From positions 1 through 64,000 of the forward strand of contig JAVBPS010000019.1 of NCBI GenBank assembly GCA_031549495.1: a DNA stretch of 64,000 nt, written 5' to 3'. Below, one piece after another: positions 24,383 through 34,040 of the stretch. The DNA is from JAVBOW01 sp031549495. Lineage in GTDB: Bacteria; Bacteroidota; Bacteroidia; Bacteroidales; Rikenellaceae. The notes under the pieces are model-generated. The model saw nothing but the letters and a program-made list of their open reading frames with translations. It had not been told where the DNA came from and did not search any database. The stretch's first letter is position 1; every line of letters starts with the position of its first letter. A program made the translations under genes and the position numbers.

Positions 24383-27307
24383 TTATTCATCTTTTACGCA
24401 ACGGATTGGCATTGCGTTGATGTTCTGCGAGAGGGCGGACGTTCCGTTCAACGAACAGGTTGTGAGTGTGCCGTTCATGTAATTCACAGCGGGCGGTGTA
24501 CCGTTCACACTGCGTGCTGTGGTCCAGTATTGCAAGCTGGAACCGGTGGCGGAGAGGGCTCCCTGCGAATAGGTGCGGCTTCCCTGGGCCGGAAAAAACA
24601 GCGATGCGAAATTTCCCGGGTTATAAAAAATACGACCTGCATAAGCTATGCCGGCGCCCGTGCCCACCGTGGTCCGGTCGGCATCCGTGGTTGCGCGGCG
24701 GTCGAACCAACCGTCGGCATAATATCCCCAAAGCGTGTATACACGGGGCTGTACGCCGAAATTGGATACCGGATCGAGCCACAGCGACTGGCGCAACTCC
24801 GACGTGGCGATCGGAACGTTGGTGACAAACACGTCGGATGAGGTGCTGCCGTCGCCCGGGCGGTGGTAGCCCGCCGGGCAACTTTCCCTCTGGGAACTGT
24901 CGTCCCAGTAACCGGCCGGTGCTACCGAGGTCCAGCTGGCCGCGTCGCCCGCGGGATACCACGCCGCGGTACCTCCCCATTGGAAATAGTAGCCCGCCTG
25001 GGTGGGATAGTCGGTAAAGCCATATCCCCGGGTGCCGCGGTCTACCCGTCCCGCGCCTTTCTGCGGGTCTGTAAGGTTGAAAGGAGTGAATCTGCGGGCC
25101 AGGGGGCGCGTGGCGGAAACCATTCCGCCGCTATTGATGGCGTCGGTGGGCCGCATCACATAATCGGGCGCCTCGCCCTGCCGTACGAAGATGTAAGCGT
25201 AGCGCGTGTAATTGGCATAGGCCACCACCACTACCCCGTAACGGGGCGTGGATTCGACGGACGGGAGAGTGCCCGTCAGGCCGATGCGCAACCGGATGTA
25301 GCTTCCTTGCGCGGCGACGAGGGTCCCCGACACCGAGGTTTTACACCCCTCGACGCGGTATTTGGCGTCGTTGGTCGGGAGGCTCATATCGGCGGGCGAC
25401 TGGGTTGCGGCGTCGTAGGTAACCCCCGGATCCTGCGTAGGCGTATCGTCCAGGACGATGAAGTCGCCGCGGATCACTTTGGCCGTCCACTTTCCGTCGT
25501 TGCTGCCGCCGCCGCCCGAACCGTTGTAGTAGAGTTGCGAGACGAGGCGCTCGCCCGATTGATTCCACCGCCAGAACGCCCCCGCGTAAGGGAAATAACC
25601 GCTAACGATTGACGGTTGGTCGGACATGTTGGAAACCTGCTGGCCGATGAGGATTTTTGAGCGCCCGTTGCCGTTGGCGCGGGAGAGCCATACTTCCCCG
25701 CCGATACGCGCCACCCCGCCGGTTACGGCGATGTTGTCGGACAGGGCTATGCACATCAGGCCGGGAGTGGGCACAACAAGGCTTTCCGATCCCGGTGTAT
25801 TTCCTGTGCGATCCAGGGTCAGCGAGAGCCATCCCTCCCCGCCGTTTCCTTGCGAGGCGACGGTGCCCGATACGACATCGGAAAAGATCGAAACGGGCGG
25901 CACTATCGCCGAGAGCGACGGTAACCGGGTCAGGGAAACATTCCGGGTGATATTACCTATGCGCACTACAACCGTGGCGATGGACGAGAAAGAGTTGTAG
26001 GCCGGAATGGTCAGGCGCACCTCGGTAGTGGCGATATCGCCGGGTGTGGCGGCAAGGTTTACCGCGGCGGGCGAGATTGTGAATGCCGGTCCCGAGGGCG
26101 ATGTAAGGGTTATCGAATTCAGGGCGCCCGCGTCGGCAGCCGTTGCATTGGTCGAAACGGTAAAGGCCACCACGTTGGTGTATGCCGCATTGTCCAGGAT
26201 GCGAAAATCGGAATTGCTCAGCCCGACGAAGTAGATGCCGTTGTCCGCGATCTCGGCCGATGTCTGGTCCGTGACGGCGATCGTGTAGCGGATGTTGGCC
26301 GGCGGGTTGTTTATGGCGTCGGAAAGCACGAGGTATCCCGCCCCGGCCGGTACGTCGGTGATCGTGAATTGGTAAGACTTGTTGCGCAGCACATCCGTCG
26401 GCCGCCCGGCGGCGTCTTTGAATGCAAGGCGGTAGTAATACAGCACGCCGTTCCAGCTCCCCCGGATGATGACGGACGGGTTTTCGTCGCCCCGCTCTTC
26501 GTACACATAGATCGGATTGGCCGCGGTCGTGCCCAGCGTTGCCGGGGCGATATCGGCGGTCGGATTGGTCGATGTCCCGAGGTATTCGGTCAGGTTGCCC
26601 GCGTTGTCGCGCAGGGCGGCGCCCTGGCGGTAGAAAACGCCGTTGCGGGGAGCGTTCACCATGCCCGCCGACAGGAGGGTGAAATTCGACACGCTCTGCG
26701 CGGTGACGCTTACGCGGGCCACGGCGCGGCCGAGGAATACTTTGGCGTCGGAAGTGCCGATGCTCGTGCTTTGCGTGATCGAAGGAACGTCACAGAGGGC
26801 CGTCATCGGCAGGTTCGTCCCCACGTAAGGTACCGTGGTCTGGCGCGGGACGGCGAGCCGGGCGGTGGCGAAACGGTCCGTCGCGTCGGCAAAGGCAGGG
26901 TACGCCCGGAAGAAAGCGTCGAGTTGCGCCTGGGCGAAAGCCACCTCGGCGGTTCCGTTGTAGAACGTGGCCGGTGCGTTGGCCACGATCAGCAGGCGGC
27001 ACGGATTGGCGTTCGGGGTGAGGGCGACGTAGCTGCGCCCACCGATGACGGTGGCCTGCGCCGCTTCACGGAACTGCGCGCCGTCGCCCGTCCCCTCGAA
27101 AACGATGATCCAGGGGGTGAAGCCCACGCCGTTCTCGTCGGCCGAGCCGCTGCGCGTAACCGGTGCCTGGTAATCGCCCGCATCGGTGAACAGTTCGATG
27201 CGTACCAGGCCGTCGACAGCGTTCGGTAACGAGGGCTCCACAGGCTCTTTGACGCACGAAGCGAAAGCCAGGGCAAACCATAAGGAAATATATATTATCT
27301 TTTTCAT
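24383..27307 (-). CDS. Fimbrial tip-like lipoprotein with C-terminal FISUMP-type domain, operon 2 (last gene)
   Basis: This 974-aa lipoprotein (lipobox FASC, Cys18) has a fimbrillin-like N-terminal half (VRIELFTDAGDYQAPVTRSG...SFRDVLRNKSYQFTITDVP). A chain of Ig-like/BACON-like beta repeats follows (about 330-700). The C-terminal domain contains RGTRGYGFTDYPTQAGY, CPAGYHRPGDGSTSSD and ends with MPIRCVKDE, the style of FISUMP / Mfa tip proteins. Its last 320 residues are clearly paralogous to the C-terminus of the gene at 27325-29784. Probably a tip adhesin. Transcribed 17 bases after that gene. Confidence 0.8.
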   Translation of the reverse strand: MKKIIYISLWFALAFASCVKEPVEPSLPNAVDGLVRIELFTDAGDYQAPVTRSGSADENGVGFTPWIIVFEGTGDGAQFREAAQATVIGGRSYVALTPNANPCRLLIVANAPATFYNGTAEVAFAQAQLDAFFRAYPAFADATDRFATARLAVPRQTTVPYVGTNLPMTALCDVPSITQSTSIGTSDAKVFLGRAVARVSVTAQSVSNFTLLSAGMVNAPRNGVFYRQGAALRDNAGNLTEYLGTSTNPTADIAPATLGTTAANPIYVYEERGDENPSVIIRGSWNGVLYYYRLAFKDAAGRPTDVLRNKSYQFTITDVPAGAGYLVLSDAINNPPANIRYTIAVTDQTSAEIADNGIYFVGLSNSDFRILDNAAYTNVVAFTVSTNATAADAGALNSITLTSPSGPAFTISPAAVNLAATPGDIATTEVRLTIPAYNSFSSIATVVVRIGNITRNVSLTRLPSLSAIVPPVSIFSDVVSGTVASQGNGGEGWLSLTLDRTGNTPGSESLVVPTPGLMCIALSDNIAVTGGVARIGGEVWLSRANGNGRSKILIGQQVSNMSDQPSIVSGYFPYAGAFWRWNQSGERLVSQLYYNGSGGGGSNDGKWTAKVIRGDFIVLDDTPTQDPGVTYDAATQSPADMSLPTNDAKYRVEGCKTSVSGTLVAAQGSYIRLRIGLTGTLPSVESTPRYGVVVVAYANYTRYAYIFVRQGEAPDYVMRPTDAINSGGMVSATRPLARRFTPFNLTDPQKGAGRVDRGTRGYGFTDYPTQAGYYFQWGGTAAWYPAGDAASWTSVAPAGYWDDSSQRESCPAGYHRPGDGSTSSDVFVTNVPIATSELRQSLWLDPVSNFGVQPRVYTLWGYYADGWFDRRATTDADRTTVGTGAGIAYAGRIFYNPGNFASLFFPAQGSRTYSQGALSATGSSLQYWTTARSVNGTPPAVNYMNGTLTTCSLNGTSALSQNINAMPIRCVKDE

Positions 27308-27324
27308 TTTCGTAACCTAAATAA

Positions 27325-29784
27325 TTATTCGTCAGCGACGCAGCGTATGGACTGCCCGATGGGCGAGTAACCGTCGCTGAGGTAATGAACCTCCATCATC
27401 GAAAGTTGTCCGAAATAGACGCTCAGGGATAGTCCTTTAGTCTGCGACGACACCGAAGAACTCCAGTACCACGACATGGGTTGGTAGTTCACCGACCCGT
27501 CGGCGTTCAGACCGTTGGCCATCGGCAAAAAGAGCGAGGCGAAAGAGAGCGGGTTGTAGGCCAGCGAGCCCATGAAAGCCAGGTCGGCGCCCGAACCCGC
27601 CTGATTGACGGTATAGAACGATCCCGACCATGAGTGGATCCTGTGCCGGTCGAAAAATCCGTCGGCATAGTACCCATATACGATGTTGTCCGTATTGGTA
27701 TTGCCCGAATGCATTCCCGTATTCTGGGGCGGGTTGAGCCACAGCGATTGCCGGAGGGTGGAATTGACGATCACCTTCGCCGAAGGGGTTAAGTCCACGT
27801 AGGCCGACGTGCTGCCGTCGTCCGGGCGGTGGTATCCCTGTGGACAGGTTTCCCATTGGGGCGCGGCGGTCCAAAACCGGAACGGCTCGGCGACCGGTGC
27901 CGGGGTGACGGCTGTTTGCGGAGGATAGGCCGCCGTGCCGTTCCAAAGGAAGTTGTACCCGGCCTGCGAAGGGTATTGCGTGAAAGCATATCCGCGTGTG
28001 CCCCGGTCGACGCGGCCGGGATTCTTACCGGGGTCGGTCAGGTTGTACGGGCTGAAGCGGGCCGCCTTCGGGCGCGGCGAGGGTGTGCCCCACGTTTCAC
28101 CGTCTTTGCCTGGATCCTGCGGGCGCATTACGTAATCGGCCGCTTCGCCCTGGCGGACGTAGAAGAATCTCGTTCCTCCGTCGCCCGTCAGGCGGATGCG
28201 GGCGTAACGCGGCGCAGAGGAGGCCGAGGCCAGCTTGCCGGTCAGACCCACGCGCAGGTAGAGCGCACCCGAGCCGCTGACCGTCTGTGAACCGTCCGTC
28301 ACGAGGTAGTTCTCGGCATCGCCCGGGGCGTCGGTACCGACAGCCGGGTCGAGGCTTTTACTCGTGCTGAGCACCGCGAAGGGGGATTGCCCCTCGGGAT
28401 ATTCCACTGCGGCCGTCCACGCGCCGCCGAAGGCTTTCAGGTAGATGAGCCGCTCGCCGGTCTGATTCCAGCGGTGGAACGTGCCGCAGAAATGATGGAG
28501 CGCGGCGGGCTGGCGTTCGACGGCGTGCAACGTCAGTTCCCTGCGCAGACCGTTCGCATTGATATATATCCGGTAATCGGACTGCGGAATGTCGTAGGAT
28601 TTGAGCAGGCAGATGTCCAGATAACCGGACGAGGTGGCCGTCGTGTAGTGGACGTTGGCGGGGGAGGAACCGGTCAGGCCCGGGAAAACGTCGTTCACGT
28701 TGAATGTGTTTGTTCCGCTCGTGCCGGTATAACCAGTGGCTTCGACAAAGACGCCCGGTTGGTTGGAATCAAAGTAAATCCGGGCCATACCCAGTTCCGA
28801 CACGGTGGCCTGCAACTGCGAGAGTTTGAGCGTGCGCTGCCCGTACATCGTCCCGTCGACGGGGATGTCGTCCCAGGGCGAGGCTTCGATATTTACCACC
28901 ATCGGATATTTTACCTGCGCGGTCACCTGGAGGTATTTGTTGCCGGGCAGGGTGTAGTCGCCTCCTGTCTCGTCGACGGCGAAGGTACAGCCGGGTTGCC
29001 CACCGGCGAGCAACACGTTGAACTGCGCCACGCGGGCCTGCTCACCGGCAGGGGTGAACAAGTTGGCGGGCAGGATGATCCGCTTGAGCTGGAAAGCCCA
29101 CACCGCACCGTCGGCCGAAGCCGGGGTAAAGGCATCGGCAGCATAAGCGCGCGTGGTGGTATGCGCACCCGTATAGGCGCCCAGCACGGGCACCCCGTCG
29201 GGCAGGTTTGAGAAAACGGCGCCGTTGAAGTCGGAAGCCGCGCCGTTTGCCGACCAGAGCAGGATATCCATGCGCACGGCCAGCCGTACGGGACGGATGT
29301 CCCAGGGCTTGTGCACCTGACCGCCGATGCTCACCCCGGCCGTACCGGCCAGCACGGTCACATTGTCCACGCGCAACACCATCGGGATATCGGCCGCGTC
29401 GTTTATCGCCTCGGAGGGGATGTCTGCCGCCGCCAATGCGCCCAAGTTAAGTATATTGTCAAATTTCGCGTGCATCGAGGCGGGCTCGTTGGCCAGAAAG
29501 ACGAAATCGTAGTCCCCGGCCGCCATGTGGTGGGTCAGCTGTTGCGCCAGATCGGCCGCAGGATAGTAGACGTTGCTGCGCACGGCGCCGCTGCCCCGGG
29601 CGAAAGCCATCACCCGCAGGCCTGAAATGCGGTCGTCGGGCGAGGCGTCGTTCAGCACTGACCTGACCCCGAAGGAGGCCATGCCCTGCGCGGTCGCCGC
29701 ATCCGCGGCAAGCTCTTCCTGTTTCTGGCAGGAGCCGAGCAGCAGCAGGGCAAGCGACATAAGTAATATATGGATCGTTTTCAT
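27325..29784 (-). CDS. Fimbrial tip-like lipoprotein with C-terminal FISUMP-type domain, operon 2
   Basis: This 819-aa lipoprotein (lipobox LGSC, Cys19) has a fimbrillin-like N-terminal domain (ISGLRVMAFARGSGAVRSNVYY...LAVRMDILLW), a middle beta-repeat region, and a C-terminal FISUMP-type domain (RGTRGYAFTQYPSQAGYNFLW; CPQGYHRPDDGSTSAYV; SIRCVADE end). It is a tandem paralogue of the next gene, with which it shares the C-terminal third. It begins four bases after the anchor gene stop, so the genes are co-translated or tightly linked. Likely a fimbrial accessory or tip subunit. Confidence 0.8.
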   Translation of the reverse strand: MKTIHILLMSLALLLLGSCQKQEELAADAATAQGMASFGVRSVLNDASPDDRISGLRVMAFARGSGAVRSNVYYPAADLAQQLTHHMAAGDYDFVFLANEPASMHAKFDNILNLGALAAADIPSEAINDAADIPMVLRVDNVTVLAGTAGVSIGGQVHKPWDIRPVRLAVRMDILLWSANGAASDFNGAVFSNLPDGVPVLGAYTGAHTTTRAYAADAFTPASADGAVWAFQLKRIILPANLFTPAGEQARVAQFNVLLAGGQPGCTFAVDETGGDYTLPGNKYLQVTAQVKYPMVVNIEASPWDDIPVDGTMYGQRTLKLSQLQATVSELGMARIYFDSNQPGVFVEATGYTGTSGTNTFNVNDVFPGLTGSSPANVHYTTATSSGYLDICLLKSYDIPQSDYRIYINANGLRRELTLHAVERQPAALHHFCGTFHRWNQTGERLIYLKAFGGAWTAAVEYPEGQSPFAVLSTSKSLDPAVGTDAPGDAENYLVTDGSQTVSGSGALYLRVGLTGKLASASSAPRYARIRLTGDGGTRFFYVRQGEAADYVMRPQDPGKDGETWGTPSPRPKAARFSPYNLTDPGKNPGRVDRGTRGYAFTQYPSQAGYNFLWNGTAAYPPQTAVTPAPVAEPFRFWTAAPQWETCPQGYHRPDDGSTSAYVDLTPSAKVIVNSTLRQSLWLNPPQNTGMHSGNTNTDNIVYGYYADGFFDRHRIHSWSGSFYTVNQAGSGADLAFMGSLAYNPLSFASLFLPMANGLNADGSVNYQPMSWYWSSSVSSQTKGLSLSVYFGQLSMMEVHYLSDGYSPIGQSIRCVADE

Positions 29785-29788
29785 AACG

Positions 29789-30643
29789 TTACCTGTAAAT
29801 TTTTTCCCAGTCGACCACTTCCGTCCAGACCGAGTAGCGCAGGCTGACTTCCACCCCGGTCCTCAAGTCGATCAGCACGTTGAGCGTTTGGTCGGCCACG
29901 GCCGTAAAAGGGTTTCCCTCGCTGTCCGCCGAAGCGGTGAAGATTTCCGTTCCCGCATGGCACAGGCGCACCATGAGGGCTTGCCCTTGCGACGGGAAAA
30001 GGTTGAACTGCGGGGCGGAAAAGTTACCCGAAGGCAGGAACGAAGCCGGGGGCGCATAGGACGCGGGGCCGCCCGAATAATTCCCGTCAAAGTCGATTCG
30101 CGACGGGGTGGTCCCCACGCTCACGGAATAATCGTCGTCGCCGAATCCCGTGTATCCTTTCAACCCGATCACCGTGACGGTCATGCGGGCGTCCATCCGG
30201 TAGGCGTAAATAACGCCCTCTTCCGTCCCGCCGCTGTTGGCGGCCGAGGCCTGTCCGAAGAACAGGTCGGACGGCGGGGTGTAAAAACCCGCGGGTCCCG
30301 AGGCTATGAGAGAGAGATAGCCCCGGTCGGCAGGTTCGCCCAAGGCGGATGGGACGACCTGCACGCCCGCGGTGTTGCACCAGCCCACGAAAGTCAACTC
30401 CCCGGCGTGCGGGTGATCGAACACCTCGCGCCGCCCGGCCACGGTGGCCCGGGTTTCGAGCAGGCGCCCGTCGCCGCCGAATGCGTAGATCACCGCCTGC
30501 GTGATCTCCGCCTGCTGGTCCGCGATCCCGGCCAGCAGCGTGACGGCCGTTCCCTCGCGGCAATCGGTCATATCCTCTTTCACGCACGAGGCGAGCGACA
30601 GGGCGAGCAGCAGGACGAGTGAGGTATGTACGATGGTTTTCAT
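29789..30643 (-). CDS. FimB/Mfa2-family fimbrial anchor lipoprotein, operon 2
   Basis: This 284-aa lipoprotein (MKTIVHTSLVLLLALSLASC, lipidated Cys20) is followed by the family-typical VKEDMTDCREGTAVTLLAGI and ITQAVIYAFGGDGRLLETRATV. The middle part has YAYRMDARMTVTVIGLKGYTGFGDDDYSVSV, the counterpart of the CRVEI block in Mfa2 proteins. It should cap and anchor the fimbria at the outer membrane. The frame is open upstream to 30811, but the signal peptide starts at 30643. Counterpart of 14027-14935. Confidence 0.87.
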   Translation of the reverse strand: MKTIVHTSLVLLLALSLASCVKEDMTDCREGTAVTLLAGIADQQAEITQAVIYAFGGDGRLLETRATVAGRREVFDHPHAGELTFVGWCNTAGVQVVPSALGEPADRGYLSLIASGPAGFYTPPSDLFFGQASAANSGGTEEGVIYAYRMDARMTVTVIGLKGYTGFGDDDYSVSVGTTPSRIDFDGNYSGGPASYAPPASFLPSGNFSAPQFNLFPSQGQALMVRLCHAGTEIFTASADSEGNPFTAVADQTLNVLIDLRTGVEVSLRYSVWTEVVDWEKIYR

Positions 30644-30695
30644 GGCTTTTTTAGTTCCCCGGCAGGGTATCACCCCCGCCGGGAATAGTGTTTCG

Positions 30696-31859
30696 TTAGC
30701 GTATAACTTTTTCGTTGATCTCCACATCCCACAGGGCGGGCCGGATGGTGATGTCGACCAGAGCGTCCACGATCTCCTCGGTCGGGTCGTCCGTACCGCC
30801 GCCGCCCGCATTGGCGTTACCGTTCAGGGTGATGGTGACCAGGTACTTCTTGCCCGATTCGATCCCCGAGAAGAGCCCGTCCTGACCGCCGAAAACGGCC
30901 GAGAAGAACTGGTTGGGGGCGCTGAGCGTCGTGGCTGCCGCGTCGGCCGAGTAGCGGCCGTAGACGGTCACGTAGGTCAGGTTGTCGGTAATGCCCGGGA
31001 AGACGTAGAAACCTTCGGTGGCCTGCATGACGGCCTGCTGCCCGGCCGTCATCGGGAAGCCGGTGGTGTAGTTATACAGCGATTTGGTCATGTAGTCGCC
31101 TGCCGCGGGTTTGTCGGCGTAGTGGAGCGGATCGAGCGCCAGGCCGTTGTAGTAGAACGCAGCTCCGGCGGGAAGGTCCGAGCGCAGGGGCTTGTAGCCT
31201 TCGTAGTCGGTCACAAAGCCCGTCCACGCGCCGCCGTTCACCACTGCGATGCCGTCAAGCGACAGGTGGCCCTGGTCGTAGTTCTCCATATTATTATTCA
31301 CCGTGACGTAGATCTTGGCCGGCAGGTAGCCCAGTTGCACCGTGGCGGTTTTGACCGCCACGTCGCCGACGGGGGTTCCGGGGGTCAGCGAGGAGGTGGC
31401 GCCGCCCATCCAGACGTTCTTCGAGATACAGTTGCTGGCGGCGTTCGGGTTGCCGTCCAGGGCCGAGGCCACCCGCAGCAGTTGCGTGAGGTTGGCTACT
31501 CCGGCGAAAGGCCCGGTCGCGTATGGACCGGTATTGCAGATGATGTGAACGCCCGTGGCGCGCGTGGTGGCGGTGATCGAGGCCAGGTTCAGGGTGGGAT
31601 TGGCCACGTAGACCGGGGCCACGTCGAACGTGCCGTCGTTGCGGGTCAGAAAGACGACCAGGTCGTTGATCACGGCGTCCTCGTCCGTGGAGCTGGTGCT
31701 CGGGGCGGAACGGGAGATGGTTTTGCTCAGCGTCAGTTTGAGCGACATGGGCTGCCCGGGAGCGTTCAGGTCTTCGGGCGTAACGCCGGTTTCTTTCGAG
31801 CAGGATGCGAGCACGGCTGCCGATGCGAGAAGTGCTGCGAGGAATTGTTTTGTTTTCAT
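30696..31859 (-). CDS. Mfa1-like major fimbrillin lipoprotein, operon 2
   Basis: This 387-aa prepilin has a lipobox LASC (Cys near residue 19). It begins with PMSLKLTLSKTISRSAPSTSSTDEDAVINDLVVFLTRNDG, a fimbrillin N-domain with the Arg-containing processing region (ISRSA). It ends with YLVTITLNGNANAGGGGTDDPTEEIVDALVDITIRPALWDVEINEKVIR, the C-terminal donor-strand region. The start at 31859 is chosen for the signal peptide; upstream lies an 87-base, T/G-rich leader. Counterpart of 12659-13936, but not closely similar in sequence, so the two operons likely make antigenically different fimbriae. Confidence 0.87.
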   Translation of the reverse strand: MKTKQFLAALLASAAVLASCSKETGVTPEDLNAPGQPMSLKLTLSKTISRSAPSTSSTDEDAVINDLVVFLTRNDGTFDVAPVYVANPTLNLASITATTRATGVHIICNTGPYATGPFAGVANLTQLLRVASALDGNPNAASNCISKNVWMGGATSSLTPGTPVGDVAVKTATVQLGYLPAKIYVTVNNNMENYDQGHLSLDGIAVVNGGAWTGFVTDYEGYKPLRSDLPAGAAFYYNGLALDPLHYADKPAAGDYMTKSLYNYTTGFPMTAGQQAVMQATEGFYVFPGITDNLTYVTVYGRYSADAAATTLSAPNQFFSAVFGGQDGLFSGIESGKKYLVTITLNGNANAGGGGTDDPTEEIVDALVDITIRPALWDVEINEKVIR

Positions 31860-31946
31860 GGTTTTGATAAATGAATTGGTTGGTTTTGAATTTTGTTTGT
31901 TGGTTTCTGTCTTTTGTTTTTTGTTTGAAAATCTGAATTGCATGGT

Positions 31947-33080
31947 TTATTTGTTTTCGTAGTAGACCTTTATGTAGACCGCGCTTCGTAGCGAGGGGAA
32001 ATAGTTTTGAGCCATATAGCGGTAAGGATCCCCGCCCTGCAGCCTCATCAGCGCGCCCAGGCGCCCGACCTGGCGAGCTGCATTCCACACGGGCATAGTG
32101 TCGATGATGCGGAGTGCTTCCGCGCGCCAGGGTTGGTCGGATGCGGCGACCAGAGCGCGCAGCCCTTCCCAGTCCGCGCCATGCCCGGCGGCCTCGATCG
32201 TTTCGGCGGACACGCCCGTCTCGCGCGTTATGTAGCTGCACAGGGTGGCCGCCCTTTCGCTGGCGAGGCGTTCGTTGAAAGCCGGCGACCCTTCGGGCGA
32301 GGCGTAACCCGCCACGGTGATGCGCGCCACGCGGCAGTCGGCCGAGCGTTCGATTTCGCGCACCGCCTCCGCGAGTTGGTCGAGGATCGCGCCGTTGCCC
32401 ATGTACTGGCGGTCGACGTTCGACGACTGCGCAACGCGGAAATAAACGGGCAGCGAGGTTTCGCGTGACGGGTTTTCCCCGTATTGCGATATGGGGGCGA
32501 TGAACGGGTAGCGTGCGGCCAGCTCCTGTCCGGTGGAGTGTGCGGGTTCGGGCAGCGGGTCGATCTGTTGTTGTACGGCGGCCGGTATCTCACCGATCAT
32601 CGCATTGTCTTCAGTGGAGTATACGGCTACCCGCACGAGTGCAGTGATGGGCAACGACCGCTCGCTGCAACAGGCGGCCACGGTAGCAGCCAATTCCAAC
32701 TCTGAATCTTCCATCCACGCTTCGCGGGTAAGGGTGGCTGCATAATCCACGCCCTGCCCCGGATGCAGGCGCACAGCGCCGGGATAGAGGTCAGTTTGGT
32801 TCCAAAGCGCGCGGCGGCGCTCCGAAACGGCAGCCCTGCGGCCCTGCACCACCACCCGGGTCAGTTCTGCCCACTGCACACCGTGGCGCAGCACGGGGGT
32901 CAGGACAAAGGTCTGGTCGCCTTTTACCGCCTTGCGGGGTGCGTCGATACGGCAGGTAACCTGTACCTGATCGCCTTCGGCCCGAACCGAGACGTCCGTC
33001 ACGTTTACCGGCAGTTGCTGGGCACCGGCCTGCGCAGTGGCAGTCACGAACATAATAATGTATAACATATACTTTTTCAT
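31947..33080 (-). CDS. DUF3868 / OmpA-like protein, fimbrial operon 2
   Basis: This 377-aa secreted protein starts with signal MKKYMLYIIMFVTATAQAGAQQ. A DUF3868 domain follows (LPVNVTDVSVRAEGDQVQVTCRIDAPRK onward), then an OmpA-like domain (EIERSADCRVARITVAGYASPEGSPAFNERLASERAATL). It ends near YMAQNYFPSLRSAVYIKVYYENK, where the operon 1 paralogue continues into an extra TPR-like tail of about 85 residues that is absent here. It starts two bases after the DUF3575 stop. Confidence 0.9.
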   Translation of the reverse strand: MKKYMLYIIMFVTATAQAGAQQLPVNVTDVSVRAEGDQVQVTCRIDAPRKAVKGDQTFVLTPVLRHGVQWAELTRVVVQGRRAAVSERRRALWNQTDLYPGAVRLHPGQGVDYAATLTREAWMEDSELELAATVAACCSERSLPITALVRVAVYSTEDNAMIGEIPAAVQQQIDPLPEPAHSTGQELAARYPFIAPISQYGENPSRETSLPVYFRVAQSSNVDRQYMGNGAILDQLAEAVREIERSADCRVARITVAGYASPEGSPAFNERLASERAATLCSYITRETGVSAETIEAAGHGADWEGLRALVAASDQPWRAEALRIIDTMPVWNAARQVGRLGALMRLQGGDPYRYMAQNYFPSLRSAVYIKVYYENK

Positions 33081-33082
33081 GG

Positions 33083-33664
33083 CTATTTTATCATGAAGAT
33101 GAGGGTGATCCCGGCCTTGGTCGGCCCGAAATAGGTTTTGTTGTAGGTGCCCGCGTAGCGTCCGCACTTGGGGCAATCATATTTGTAGTAGCGCATCTGC
33201 GCGACGCCCGCGCCGAGTTCGAACTCCACCCCGAAGCGGGCGCTCCACATCCAGTGGTAGCCGTAGGAAACGCCGCCCCCGTAGGCATGACCTTCGTAAC
33301 GGTACTGCCGCTCGAAGAGCAGCGGCACATCATACCCGCCTACGTTGTAGTGCGCGAACAGTGCGTGCGCCCCGAAGAAGTGTCCGTTGAAGCGCTCGCA
33401 AAGCCAGTAGCGCAACTCCGGCTCGACGAGCAGGTGCACCAGCTTGCGGTTGTCGTCCGCCGAGCCGTGCAGGTTCCAGGGGTTGTACCCCACGGAGAGG
33501 TCGAGCGTGGTGCGGCGCCCGAGGCCGACCTCGGCCCCCAGGTTCGGGGTGAGCGTGCCCGCCCCGTAGAGCAGGTTGGTCTTAACGGCCACCGTCCCCT
33601 GTCCGTGAACTGTACCGCAAAGGCCCGCGAGGGCAGCGATCATGAATATTGTTTTCTTTACCAT
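33083..33664 (-). CDS. DUF3575 outer-membrane protein, fimbrial operon 2
   Basis: This 193-aa protein has a signal peptide (MVKKTIFMIAALAGLCGTVHGQ) and a complete DUF3575 domain (VAVKTNLLYGAGTLTPNLGAEVGLGRRTTLDLSVGYNPWNLHG, PELRYWLCERFNGHFFGAHALFAHYN, FGPTKAGITLIFMIK). It is clearly paralogous to 10447-11139. It is the first gene of operon 2; the promoter-like box at 33863-33856 lies about 190 bases upstream. Confidence 0.92.
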   Translation of the reverse strand: MVKKTIFMIAALAGLCGTVHGQGTVAVKTNLLYGAGTLTPNLGAEVGLGRRTTLDLSVGYNPWNLHGSADDNRKLVHLLVEPELRYWLCERFNGHFFGAHALFAHYNVGGYDVPLLFERQYRYEGHAYGGGVSYGYHWMWSARFGVEFELGAGVAQMRYYKYDCPKCGRYAGTYNKTYFGPTKAGITLIFMIK

Positions 33665-34040
33665 AAGTGTGTTTCGTCGTTTTGAAAAGCGAGTGAAATG
33701 GTTTGCATAAGAAACGCCGGCCGCGGGGCCGTATTATTGTGGCGTTTTTCCTGGTTTTGCCCTTGTGAACCGCATCCCCGGGTTACAATCTCATGCGGGT
33801 TGTGAGGTGTAACGATCATATAATTAATGTATTCGGCCATCTTCATTTCAGGGCGCAAATGTATTGCACGATCGCTTTCGGCGGATATGCCGGTGTGCGA
33901 ATCCGTAGTGTTTGGGATTTCAGGAGTATGATTAATCCGGCCCCGCCCCGGTACCTTTGCGGCCGGTTATAATATTCGGCTGACACTTAGCGTTTATATG
34001 CCGGAAATTATAGAAAATTAAAATAGCATAAGATTTGATT
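33665..34040. promoter_or_regulatory. Divergent promoter region between fimbrial operon 2 and its AraC neighbour
   Basis: This 376-base gap holds a minus-strand -7 box TACATTTG (33863-33856) facing the fimbrial operon and a plus-strand box TACCTTTG (33952-33959) facing the AraC gene. The fimbrial leader would be about 185 bases long and the AraC leader about 77. I see no inverted repeats flanking either box, so no sign of an invertible promoter. Confidence 0.5.
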
